Shown here: positions 1 through 7,560 of the stretch, piece by piece | Layout: each line of letters opens with the position of its first letter | Position numbering within the stretch: the stretch's first letter is position 1 | Assembly: GCA_900142905.1 (NCBI GenBank) | Contig: FSRV01000001.1 | Span: 3,968,001 to 4,032,000, forward strand | Source of the DNA: Burkholderia sp. GAS332 | GTDB lineage: Bacteria; Pseudomonadota; Gammaproteobacteria; Burkholderiales; Burkholderiaceae | Direction of reading: 5' to 3' | DNA: 64,000 bases | The notes under the pieces: model-generated | What the model was told of the DNA's origin: nothing | Seen by the model: only the letters and a program-made list of their open reading frames with translations | Databases searched by the model: none | Translations under genes and position numbers: made by a program

Positions 1-143
1 AAAGTCATGCCGGCCATCCACCAGGCCCGATGTCGTATCCAGCCCTCGCGCTCTTACCCACGACCGCCCAGCAAAGCCAAGCCCCATCACCATCTCGCGT
101 ACAAGCCTGCTTGATGAAATGGGGCTTAAGTTGAGAGCATTGC

Positions 144-945
144 TGTGCGGGGCGGCACTTACTTTCTTTGCCGCCGCAAAGAAAGATAAGCAAAGAAAGC
201 GGCTCGAACCCCCTGCTAAGCGGGTCCCCCGCACAGCCACGGTAGTGGTGCATCTGGAATCCGTGCTCCCGCACACTTCGCGTGAGTGACAAGGCGCTCA
301 TACTTCCCGCCTCGCACTACGTGCTCGCCGGAAGGGTCCATCAGAAAACATGGGCTTCGTTTGGACTCGGTGGGACCATCGGCTTCGCCTCGCCGATGTG
401 TCAATCCGGAAAGGCCACCGACGCCGAACAGAGCCAGCAGCAAACGAAAGACGGCTAGGCGCTGAAAACGGCAAGCGGCTCTTTGAAATGCCGCGGCAAC
501 GAATATGACTGACGGCTTGGTGAAGTGTCATCGCATTGAATATGGCTAGCGGCTTTGCGAAGCGCCGCAGGCTTCGAGTACCGCTGGTGGCTTTGCGAAG
601 CGCTGCAGGCATCGAGTACATTGGTGGCCTTGCGAAGCGCCGCGGGTATCGAGCGCGGTGAGCTACCTTTTGAGGTGCCGCGGGCATCGAACGCGGCGGG
701 TAGCCTTGTGAATCACCTCCGAGCGTAAAAACGGCGGCAGGTTTGATGAACTACCGCGTCGGCGCGCGCAGCGCCGCCGGAAGTATGACTGCTGTGCCAC
801 GAACGTCGAATGTGCGAGGACACGGATTCCAGATGCACCACTACCGTGGCTGCGCGGGGGACCCGCTTAGCAGGGGCTTCGAGCCGCTTTCTTTTGCCTA
901 CTTTTCTTTGCGGCCGGCAAAGAAAAGTAGGTGCCGCCCCGCACA
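144..945. repeat. Composite inverted-repeat intergenic element
   Basis: Two arms of about 130 bp, at 144-275 and 811-945, are imperfect reverse complements of each other. Both carry the same landmarks: a GGCGGCAC box, a short palindrome built on CTTTCTTTGC/GCAAAGAAAG, AAAGCGGCTCGA, a GCTAAGCGGGTCCCC-type box, and a CACTACCGTGGCTG/CATCTGGAATCCGTG end. The 535 bp between the arms hold degenerate tandem repeats (separate entry). No convincing gene is seen in 1-1041; the open frames here are Arg/Ala/Pro-rich and lack ribosome binding sites. Palindromic boxes of this kind recur between genes in Paraburkholderia genomes (recollection, not checked). It reads as a non-coding repeat element, not a gene or a transposon, since no transposase is present. 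Confidence 0.7.
477..720. repeat. Degenerate 37-38 bp tandem repeats
   Basis: Units begin at about 477, 514, 551, 589, 626, 664 and 702, giving a period of 37-38 bp. Each unit has the form GGC(T/C)TTG(C)GAAG-x-GCCGCxGGCATCGA followed by a more variable tail. The central units (551-663) are the best conserved and the outer ones have decayed. The array lies inside the inverted-repeat element described above. No open frame runs convincingly through it. Confidence 0.65.
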
Positions 946-1041
946 GGGGCAACGCTAATAGACCAATATCAAATCAAGGAAAGGCCAACGCCGTAAGGGC
1001 ACAACCAAAAAGCGCCGCGCAGGCAAAAAAACCACCCAATC

Positions 1042-2439
1042 TTAAACCGCTCCCCCAAGCGCACGCGACTCATCAGCCGCATCGCCGTCCTCCCGCGCAT
1101 CATTCCCATACTCAACGAGCCGGTTATAAAGCGTCTTCAGACTAATCCCAAGAATCTCAGCAGCACGCGTCTTCACGCCACCACACTGCTCAAGCGTAGC
1201 CAGAATCAGTTGCCGGTCTGCTTCCGCCAGCGAGGTGCCAAACGGAATGGTGATGGCCGTACCAGCCGCGGGCTTCGACAACGTAATCTGCAACGGCACC
1301 GTCGCCGTACTATCCGAATCCGCCCCCGACATGATATGCGCGCGCTGCACATAATTCTTCAGCTCGCGCACATTACCGGGCCACGGATACGACATCAACA
1401 TATCCTTCACCGAGGCCGGGAAATGCTTCTTCGTGCTATGGCGCTCGTTAAGTTCATCGAGAAACGCCTGCGCGAGCAACTCAACATCCTTACCCCGGTC
1501 GCGCAACGGCGGCAAGCTAATCGGAAACACGTTCAGTCGATGGTACAAATCGAGCCGCAACTTGCCTTCCAGCACCGCCTGCTCAGGATCGCGGTTAGTC
1601 GCCGCAATCACGCGCACGTCCGTCTCGGTTTCCTTGGTCGTGCCAACCCGCATGAACATGCCCGTTTCCAGCACGCGTAGCAGCTTCACCTGCAACTCGA
1701 TCGGCATTTCGGTGATTTCGTCGAGGAACAGCGTGCCGCCGCTCGCACGTTCGAAATACCCTTTGTGCTGACGATCCGCGCCGGTGAACGAGCCACGCTC
1801 GTGGCCGAACATTTCCGATTCGATCAGGTTCGGCGAGATCGCGCCGCAATTCACCGCGAGGAAGGCATGCTTGCGCCGCAAGCTGAGTTCGTGCAGCGTC
1901 TGGGCGGCGACTTCCTTGCCGGTGCCCGATTCGCCCACCAACATGACCGAGGCCGCCGTCGGCGCAACACGGCCGATCTGGTCGTAGACCTCCTGCATGG
2001 CCGGTGAATTGCCGAGCATCAAACCAAACCGGCCCATGCGGCGCAACTCGCCGCGCAAGGTGCCGATTTCCGCCTTCAGGTCGCCAGCGCGCGGCAAACG
2101 CGACAGGATCGCCTTCACGCGCTGCATGTTGATCGGCTTCACCAGGTAATCGGTAGCGCCCATCTTCAACGCGTTGACCGCCGACTCCACCGTGGCGTGG
2201 CCCGTAATCACGATCACCTCCACGCCGGAGCGCGGATCAAGATCTTCAAACAGATCGACTCCACTGCCATCGGGCAGCTTCAAGTCGGTAAAAACCACGT
2301 CTGGCATCTGCCGGACCAGTTGAATGCGCGCTTCGCGCAAATCGCCCGCCGTGGCGGTAGTCAGACCGTCTTCCCCGATGATGGCGGAAAGCGCCTCGCG
2401 GGTACCGGCATCGTCATCGACAATCAGTACGTGTGGCAT
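1042..2439 (-). CDS. NtrC-family sigma-54 response regulator
   Basis: A 465-residue three-domain response regulator that should activate sigma-54 promoters when phosphorylated. The N-terminal receiver has the acidic pocket (VDDD, residues 8-10) and phospho-acceptor Asp52 in TDLKLPDG. The central AAA+ ATPase has Walker A GESGTGKE, a GSFTGA form of the sigma-54-contacting loop and Walker B GGTLFLDEI. The C-terminal Fis-type helix-turn-helix is seen at TRAAEILGISLKTLYNRL. The ATG at 2439 begins directly at the receiver (MPHVLIVDDD); an in-frame upstream start would add 37 residues with no domain. No histidine kinase lies next to it, so its partner is encoded elsewhere. It resembles the receiver-less activator at 3472-4533 throughout the ATPase and Fis domains, suggesting an old duplication. 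Confidence 0.93.
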   Translation of the reverse strand: MPHVLIVDDDAGTREALSAIIGEDGLTTATAGDLREARIQLVRQMPDVVFTDLKLPDGSGVDLFEDLDPRSGVEVIVITGHATVESAVNALKMGATDYLVKPINMQRVKAILSRLPRAGDLKAEIGTLRGELRRMGRFGLMLGNSPAMQEVYDQIGRVAPTAASVMLVGESGTGKEVAAQTLHELSLRRKHAFLAVNCGAISPNLIESEMFGHERGSFTGADRQHKGYFERASGGTLFLDEITEMPIELQVKLLRVLETGMFMRVGTTKETETDVRVIAATNRDPEQAVLEGKLRLDLYHRLNVFPISLPPLRDRGKDVELLAQAFLDELNERHSTKKHFPASVKDMLMSYPWPGNVRELKNYVQRAHIMSGADSDSTATVPLQITLSKPAAGTAITIPFGTSLAEADRQLILATLEQCGGVKTRAAEILGISLKTLYNRLVEYGNDAREDGDAADESRALGGAV

Positions 2440-2755
2440 CGCGTCTCGAAAACCTGAAAGCGTGAATGGGGAAACATGCAAAACCGCATGCTGGAAAAAC
2501 AGGCCGGCGGCTTGCCGCTGAGCCGCGTGTGCGCCCAGATGTGAGCACACGCTAACGCCGTCTCAACAGCGCCGGGACCCTGATTTGATTCAATTCCGCA
2601 ACAATCTACAGGAAAATGACGCGCTATGCTGCGGTATTGTTGTCCATTTACCTATTATACGGTTTTATCGGGCCAATTTTGTAATGTGCGCCCAGTGCCG
2701 CTTGTCGAAGCGGAACGTCGGCGCAGCGGCGTACGCAAGCTCAGAATTGCGGCCC
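2440..2755. other. Intergenic, no gene seen
   Basis: About 316 bp between the response regulator start and the small membrane protein. It presumably holds the promoter of the regulator on the minus strand. The segment 2640-2690 is AT-richer than its surroundings. I see no clear hairpin or open frame with a ribosome binding site. Confidence 0.5.
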
Positions 2756-3025
2756 TCAGCTGCGCGGAAACGGCCATGCGCCGTCTTTGCCGTTCAGACG
2801 TGCCGCGCCATTTGCGCCATGTGCCGTGTCTGGCATAGATGGGCCGGTACTCGCCGCCGTCACACTGCCGGATGGCGTCGCCACCGTGCCGCCTTCGCCT
2901 TCCCACCGGCTCAGTTCACGCGCCGCCGGAACCTGCGCGGCACGATTTCGCTGCACGTAGCGTACAGCCAGAAACCCACCGAGGGCTATCAGCGCGCCGA
3001 AGATGCCAATTCTGGGTCGTCCCAT
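2756..3025 (-). CDS. Small single-pass membrane protein, unknown function
   Basis: A predicted 89-residue protein. An AAGGAG Shine-Dalgarno sequence sits 7 bases upstream of the ATG at 3025. Residues about 5-22 (RIGIFGALIALGGFLAVRYV) form one hydrophobic segment followed by a basic stretch, so the N-terminus is probably an inner-membrane anchor. The remainder is polar and rich in Gly, Ala, Ser and Thr, with no motif I recognise. It lies 48 bp downstream of a DUF883-like remnant on the same strand. DUF883 proteins are also small membrane-associated proteins, so the two may once have formed a stress-related cassette (inference). Confidence 0.55.
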   Translation of the reverse strand: MGRPRIGIFGALIALGGFLAVRYVQRNRAAQVPAARELSRWEGEGGTVATPSGSVTAASTGPSMPDTAHGANGAARLNGKDGAWPFPRS

Positions 3026-3073
3026 CGTGAACTCCTTGTTGTCGTCAAGCAGATCGGCGTCGAGCATTGCGCG

Positions 3074-3229
3074 TTAGCGCGTGCTCAGAACGCCAGGCAA
3101 GAGGCCGCCGCCCGCGGCAATGCCGATCAAGCGCCACGGATCGCGCCGCACGTCGCGTTCGGGTTTGACGGTCGCGGCCCGGCAGCGCCGCTGTGTGCTT
3201 TGACCTGGGTCGCGCAAAAGCACACGCAT
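3074..3229 (-). pseudogene. Remnant of a DUF883 (ElaB/YqjD-like) gene
   Basis: A short open frame of 51 codons ends with residues RRDPWRLIGIAAGGGLLPG. This matches the C-terminal membrane anchor typical of DUF883/ElaB/YqjD ribosome-associated inner-membrane proteins, usually about 100 residues with an (E/D)xPW..(A/V)GIAAGxG motif. The Glu/Lys-rich amphipathic N-terminal half expected in this family is missing in all three minus-strand frames upstream, and a stop lies just upstream at 3275. I read it as a 5'-truncated or decayed copy. It could instead be a very short functional anchor protein starting at 3229. Confidence 0.4.
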
Positions 3230-3471
3230 ATCGGATGAACGCCGCAAACGCCGTGCCCGGTAACTTTGCCGCGCTCATTCGGTGCTGGAATGGGCTCAGG
3301 CACTTTCGACCGAGCGTGCGCCGGGTTATTTCACAGACCGTCACACGGATTGCCGGAAGCAGCGTCAAAGTGGTTAAATCGAATTTTTATGAGATAGTGG
3401 CCGCACGGGTCCGTCTCGCTCCAAGGCCGCGTGCCGCAACACCGAACCCATTTGCCCAGGACTCCCTGTTT

Positions 3472-4533
3472 ATGGCGTCAATCGACCTCGACTCGCCCAC
3501 CGTCGCCGCAGGCGGCAATGCTTCGGCACAGGCGAAGCAGCGCGTCGCGGACGGCATCGCGGGACTGAAATCGTACGGGCTGCTATACGGCTCGTCGCCG
3601 GTGATGCTCGAGCTGTACGAACAGATCGAACGCGTCGCCAGCACTGACGCGACCGCGTTGATCATCGGCGAATCCGGCACCGGCAAGGAACTGATTGCCC
3701 GCACGATTCACGATCAAAGCAGCCGCAAGGACGCACCGTTTGTCGCGGTGAACTGTGGCGCGATTCCCGATGAACTCATCGAAGCCGAATTGTTCGGCCA
3801 CGAAAAAGGCAGCTTCACCAGCGCGGTCCAAGGCCGTATCGGCTACTTCGAACATGCGAACGGCGGCACGCTGTTTCTCGACGAAATCACGGAAATGGCG
3901 CCAGTGCGTCAGGTGAAGCTGTTGCGCGCGCTCGAGACAGGCACGTTTTTTCGGGTCGGCGGCACCGAACTGATTCGCGGCGACGTGCGCGTGATCGCGG
4001 CCACCAATCGCGACCCCGCGGTCGCGGTGAAGGAAAACGGTCTGCGTGAAGACCTGATGTACCGCCTCGCGGTTTTTCCGTTGCGCGCGCCGCCGTTGCG
4101 AGAGCGAGAGAGCGATCGGGAACTGCTCGCGCAACACTTTCTCGCCTTGCTGAATCAGCAGGAAGGCGCAAGCAAGAGCTTCAGCAAACGGTCGATCGAA
4201 ACCGTACGGACCTGGTCGTGGCCGGGCAACGTACGCGAGTTGAAGAACGCGGTGTATCGCGCGTTCATTCTCGCGGAGAAGACGGTCGAGCTGCCGCATC
4301 CGCATCTCGCGTCGCGTGTGAAAAAGCCCGTGACGCAAGGCGACGCGATGAGCGTGTGGATCGGCACCCCACTCGCGGATGCGCAAAAACAGATCATTCT
4401 CGGCACGCTCAAATATTGCGGCGGCGACAAGCGGCGCGCGGCCAAAGCGCTCGGCGTGAGTCTGAAAACGCTGTACAACCGCTTGAGCGTATACGGCGAC
4501 GACGCAGGCACAGACGAAGAAACCGGGCCATAA
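3472..4533 (+). CDS. Receiver-less sigma-54 activator, variant GAFTGA loop
   Basis: A 353-residue AAA+ sigma-54 activator with no N-terminal sensory domain. After about 34 linker residues it goes straight into the ATPase (GLLYGSSPVM...), with Walker A GESGTGKE (66-73), Walker B GGTLFLDEI and a C-terminal Fis helix (RRAAKALGVSLKTLYNRL). The loop that touches sigma-54, normally GAFTGA, reads GSFTSA (113-118), so its fifth position Gly is replaced by Ser. The ATG at 3472 is preferred because upstream in-frame sequence has no family similarity; the ribosome binding site is weak. Such one-domain activators (PspF-like) are usually controlled by a partner protein or by expression level. A weak GGCCG/CGGCC hairpin at 4642-4654 may end the transcript. 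Confidence 0.88.
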   Translation: MASIDLDSPTVAAGGNASAQAKQRVADGIAGLKSYGLLYGSSPVMLELYEQIERVASTDATALIIGESGTGKELIARTIHDQSSRKDAPFVAVNCGAIPDELIEAELFGHEKGSFTSAVQGRIGYFEHANGGTLFLDEITEMAPVRQVKLLRALETGTFFRVGGTELIRGDVRVIAATNRDPAVAVKENGLREDLMYRLAVFPLRAPPLRERESDRELLAQHFLALLNQQEGASKSFSKRSIETVRTWSWPGNVRELKNAVYRAFILAEKTVELPHPHLASRVKKPVTQGDAMSVWIGTPLADAQKQIILGTLKYCGGDKRRAAKALGVSLKTLYNRLSVYGDDAGTDEETGP

Positions 4534-4913
4534 GCGGTGCCTGGTACTCACACGGTTCGTTCGCGTGCGCGGGCGTTTTCTGCGTGCTCACGTTCTACTT
4601 TTTGCGTCCGCCTTGTGCGTGTGTTGTGCCTCCCTCTCTCGGCCGAAACGGCCCTTTCTGGCCACGTGTCATCTCATAATTAATCCCTTCGCACCACCAA
4701 TCAAATCGGCCTCTTCTCACCAGAAACCGATTTGACTCGCACCATCTTTTGCAATTGCTTGCACTTTTCCACTGCCATTTACAAATGACATCCTGCAAAA
4801 TGCGGCAGCGCATAGTGCAACGATGGGAAAGACGTGCCTTTCGCTCACGCACCATTCACACACGTGCTTCGTGTGGGTGAACGAAAGACACTTGCAGGAG
4901 CAGAGACAGGGAA
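4534..4913 (+). other. Intergenic leader with long imperfect hairpin
   Basis: A 380 bp AT-richer gap upstream of the lipoprotein pair. A long imperfect inverted repeat spans 4839-4887: the outer arms CTTTCGCTCAC and GTGAACGAAAG surround an inner CACACG/CGTGTG stem. It ends about 26 bases before the start codon at 4914, so it could be a 5' untranslated hairpin or an operator. No gene is seen here. Confidence 0.45.
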
Positions 4914-5510
4914 ATGCAAAAAAGTATGGTGTGGGCCGAATGGGAAAAACCAACAGCCAAATCGTCTAAAGCGGCCAAACGCGGGCGTCCGAATACAACG
5001 GCGCTCGTCGCGTTGGCCGTGGCGATCTCGTCGGCATTGAGCGGATGCAGCTCGCTCTATACGGAAGGCGCCACCGCTGGCGCCGGTGTTGCGGGCGCCG
5101 CGCTCGCGGCCAAAGTCACCCGGAATGCGGCAGTCGCTACCGGCATCGGTCTCGGCGCCGTGGCCGCAGCCCGCGCCGGCGTGCAGTATTCGGAGCGGGT
5201 GGTCCATAAGAATACGCAGGACGGTATCGCCAAAATCGCCGGTCCGCTCGACGTCGGCGCGATCGCACCGTGGAGCGTGACGCACTCAGTACCGATCGAA
5301 GACGACGAACACGGCCGCGTCACCGTTAGCCGCACGATCAGCACAGGCGCGCTCGACTGCAAGGAAATCGTCTTCTCGGTCGATCAGACCGCTACCCAGA
5401 ATGTGCCGGCAAGCAGTGCGTTCTATGTCGCGTCGATCTGCCGTGACGGCGACAACTGGAAATGGGCGTCGGCCGAACCCGCTACCGAACGCTGGGGCGC
5501 GCTGCAATGA
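4914..5510 (+). CDS. Lipoprotein, first of a paralogous pair
   Basis: A 198-residue predicted lipoprotein. A charged N-terminus (about 25 residues) leads into a hydrophobic stretch ending in the lipobox LSGC at about residues 43-46. A Gly/Ala-rich segment (about 50-90) resembles the glycine-zipper regions of outer-membrane lipoproteins. The C-terminal half is a compact domain ending NWKWASAEPATERWGALQ. The same architecture and tail occur in the next gene, which overlaps this one by 4 bases, so they are a tandem duplication read from one transcript. An ATG 12 bases downstream (4926) is an alternative start. Function is unknown; an envelope-associated role is inferred from the signal sequence. 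Confidence 0.8.
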   Translation: MQKSMVWAEWEKPTAKSSKAAKRGRPNTTALVALAVAISSALSGCSSLYTEGATAGAGVAGAALAAKVTRNAAVATGIGLGAVAAARAGVQYSERVVHKNTQDGIAKIAGPLDVGAIAPWSVTHSVPIEDDEHGRVTVSRTISTGALDCKEIVFSVDQTATQNVPASSAFYVASICRDGDNWKWASAEPATERWGALQ

Positions 5511-6127
5511 GGGCGCTGTCGCTTCCACGCCTCCGGAATGAACGCGTGCTACCAGCGCTGCGGTTCGTCGATGGCGCGCATGCCACCCTGGTCCCGCGCA
5601 CGCCTGCGGCGACGCTTGCCGGCAACAGGCTGCGGCTCGTGCTGGCGGGTGCGATCTGCGTCGGCGCCAGTCTGCTGACGAGCGGCTGTTCGTCGGTCGG
5701 CGCAATGAGCGGTGCTGCGGCCGGTGTCGCAACAGGCCTCGTGACCACTAACCCCGCAGTCGGCATCGGCGTCGGTATCGCCGTGCAGGCCGCGACCGAC
5801 GAAGCCGTCAACCGCTACATGCGCACCATGCACGGCGATCAGCAGAACATGATCGCCGCGCTGGCGGGTGCGATGCCGGTCGGCGAAACGCGGCCCTGGG
5901 CGGTCAAGCACACGCTGCCGATCGAGAACGGCCACGGCCAGGTGCGCGTGACGCGCGCGTTCAGCTCGGCGCTCGCGCTGTGCAAGGATTTCGTGTTCTC
6001 GGTTCAGGACGGCGACGGCCCGAACGCGCACGAAGACTGGTACACGGCGAGCGCGTGTCAGCAGGACAAGGGTTGGAAGTGGGCGTCGGCGGAACCGGCG
6101 GTCGAGCGCTGGGGCAATCTGCAATAA
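5507..6127 (+). CDS. Lipoprotein, second of a paralogous pair
   Basis: A 206-residue predicted lipoprotein whose ATG overlaps the TGA of the previous gene (ATGA), implying translational coupling. A long N-terminal region precedes the hydrophobic segment and the lipobox LTSGC at about residues 57-61, so the signal peptide is unusually long; a later start cannot be excluded. It then has a Gly/Ala-rich zipper-like stretch (SVGAMSGAAAGVATGLV) and a C-terminal domain closely matching its neighbour: the PW.V.H.LPIE motif, a central Cys, and the ending WKWASAEPAVERWGNLQ. Strong conservation of that tail suggests it is the functional surface. Function is unknown. Confidence 0.8.
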   Translation: MRALSLPRLRNERVLPALRFVDGAHATLVPRTPAATLAGNRLRLVLAGAICVGASLLTSGCSSVGAMSGAAAGVATGLVTTNPAVGIGVGIAVQAATDEAVNRYMRTMHGDQQNMIAALAGAMPVGETRPWAVKHTLPIENGHGQVRVTRAFSSALALCKDFVFSVQDGDGPNAHEDWYTASACQQDKGWKWASAEPAVERWGNLQ

Positions 6128-6159
6128 AAAAAGCGGCTGGGTCTCCCCTGCCGCTTTTT
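6128..6159 (+). terminator. Intrinsic terminator after lipoprotein pair
   Basis: The stem AAAAAGCGGC/GCCGCTTTTT with a 12-base loop starts immediately after the stop codon and ends in a T run. The A run on the other arm means it could also stop transcription arriving from the converging ABC transporter operon. Confidence 0.85.
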
Positions 6160-6190
6160 GCCTGAAGCGTCTTAATCAACTCGACCGGAA

Positions 6191-7537
6191 TTAAGACTCC
6201 ACGTCTTCCAGACTGAAAATCTCCGTCTGGTCGTTGTACGAGAAGATCTCGCCATAACGGCCCCAGTTGATCACGGCGTCGAGCGTCTCTTCCGCGGCGC
6301 TGTCCGACAGAAAATCCTCCAGCTCCTGCTCGAAGCGCACGCGCGGCGCACGATGCCCCGGCCGTTCGTTCAACACCTTCTTGATCCGCGCGGCGAGCGG
6401 CACGTGGCGCAGCAGATGCTCGGCGAACATCATCTTGCGCTCCTGGGTGCCGAATTCCGAGAACACGCGTGCCGGCGGCGTCAGGAAAATATCGCCTTCG
6501 CGCACGTCGGCAAAGCCCAGGTGCTGCAGCACTTCGGCGACCGGGAACAGATCGTCCACCTCCAGATGCAGCGAGCGGGCGATTTCCGGCATGTCAGCAC
6601 GGCCGTGGTACGGCGCAGCGGCCAGCGTTTCGATCAGACCGGCCATCAGGTTGGTCGACACATGCGGCAACCAGCTGTGCAGCTCGAGGCCCTTCTTGGT
6701 TGCTTCGCCGGTCTGACGCGCGGTCATCTTGGCGTAGATTTCGTCGACCAGACGGCGGAACGCCGGATCCAGCCGGTTGCGCGGATGCTTGAACGGCACC
6801 TTGATCTCGGCGATCACGCGGCCCGGGTTCGACGACAGCACCAGGATGCGATCGCACATGAACACCGCTTCTTCGATGTTGTGCGTGACGATCAGCACCG
6901 ATTTGATCGGCATGCGACCTTGCGTCCACAGGTCGAGCAAGTCGGTACGCAAGGTTTCGGCGGTCAGCACGTCGAGGGCCGAAAACGGCTCGTCCATCAG
7001 CAGCAGCGTCGGATCGACCACCAGCGCGCGCGCAAAGCCGACGCGCTGACGCATGCCGCCCGACAACTCGCGCGGATACGCGTTTTCAAAACCGTCGAGA
7101 CCGATCAGGTCGATCGCGGCCAGCGCGCGTTCGCGGCGCTCACGCGCCCCCACGCCTTGCGCTTCGAGGCCCGCTTCCACGTTCTGCAGCACGGTCAGCC
7201 ACGGGAACAGCGCGAAGGTCTGGAACACCATCGCGACACCCTTGGCCGGACCGTCGAGCGGCTTGCCGAGGTACTCAATCTGACCGCCGGTCGGTTCGAT
7301 CAGGCCGGCGATGATACGCAGGAGCGTCGACTTGCCCGAACCCGAGCGGCCCAGCATGCCGACGATCTCGCCTTCACGCAGCGACAGGTTCACATCGTCG
7401 AGCACCAGCAGTTCGCCTTGATTCTTGTTGAAGCCTCTGGAGACATCCTTGACGGCCAGAATCTCTTCACCCAGGCGCGGCGGTGTTGTCGGCGTCTGGA
7501 CCGGCGCAGCGGTTACGGCAGCTTTAGGATTTTGCAT
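6191..7537 (-). CDS. ABC transporter ATPase, nitrate/sulfonate type
   Basis: A 448-residue ATPase subunit of an inner-membrane importer. The ATP-binding domain (about 25-260) has Walker A GRSGSGKST, a Q-loop in VFQTFALFPWL, signature LSGGMRQR, Walker B LLLMDEPFSALD and the switch His in VTHNIEE. The layout matches the NrtD/SsuB/TauB group. A second domain of about 180 residues follows (GLELHSW to the end), like the AAA-associated C-terminal domain found fused to some of these ATPases, which may be regulatory. It lies 23 bp downstream of the permease gene, in one operon. No periplasmic binding protein is encoded nearby, so the substrate cannot be read from context. Confidence 0.9.
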   Translation of the reverse strand: MQNPKAAVTAAPVQTPTTPPRLGEEILAVKDVSRGFNKNQGELLVLDDVNLSLREGEIVGMLGRSGSGKSTLLRIIAGLIEPTGGQIEYLGKPLDGPAKGVAMVFQTFALFPWLTVLQNVEAGLEAQGVGARERRERALAAIDLIGLDGFENAYPRELSGGMRQRVGFARALVVDPTLLLMDEPFSALDVLTAETLRTDLLDLWTQGRMPIKSVLIVTHNIEEAVFMCDRILVLSSNPGRVIAEIKVPFKHPRNRLDPAFRRLVDEIYAKMTARQTGEATKKGLELHSWLPHVSTNLMAGLIETLAAAPYHGRADMPEIARSLHLEVDDLFPVAEVLQHLGFADVREGDIFLTPPARVFSEFGTQERKMMFAEHLLRHVPLAARIKKVLNERPGHRAPRVRFEQELEDFLSDSAAEETLDAVINWGRYGEIFSYNDQTEIFSLEDVES

Positions 7538-7560
7538 CGCGGTTTGCCTTTAAATTCCTG

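Noticed and set aside
1..1041. Possible insertion sequence or transposon remnant at the left edge, given the large inverted repeats
   Set aside because: No transposase fragment in any frame and no target-site duplication at the arm ends. The arms look like clustered intergenic palindromes.
3193..3471. N-terminal extension of the sigma-54 activator back to 3193
   Set aside because: The extension crosses the region holding the DUF883-like remnant on the other strand, has no domain similarity, and the ATG at 3472 fits the family better.
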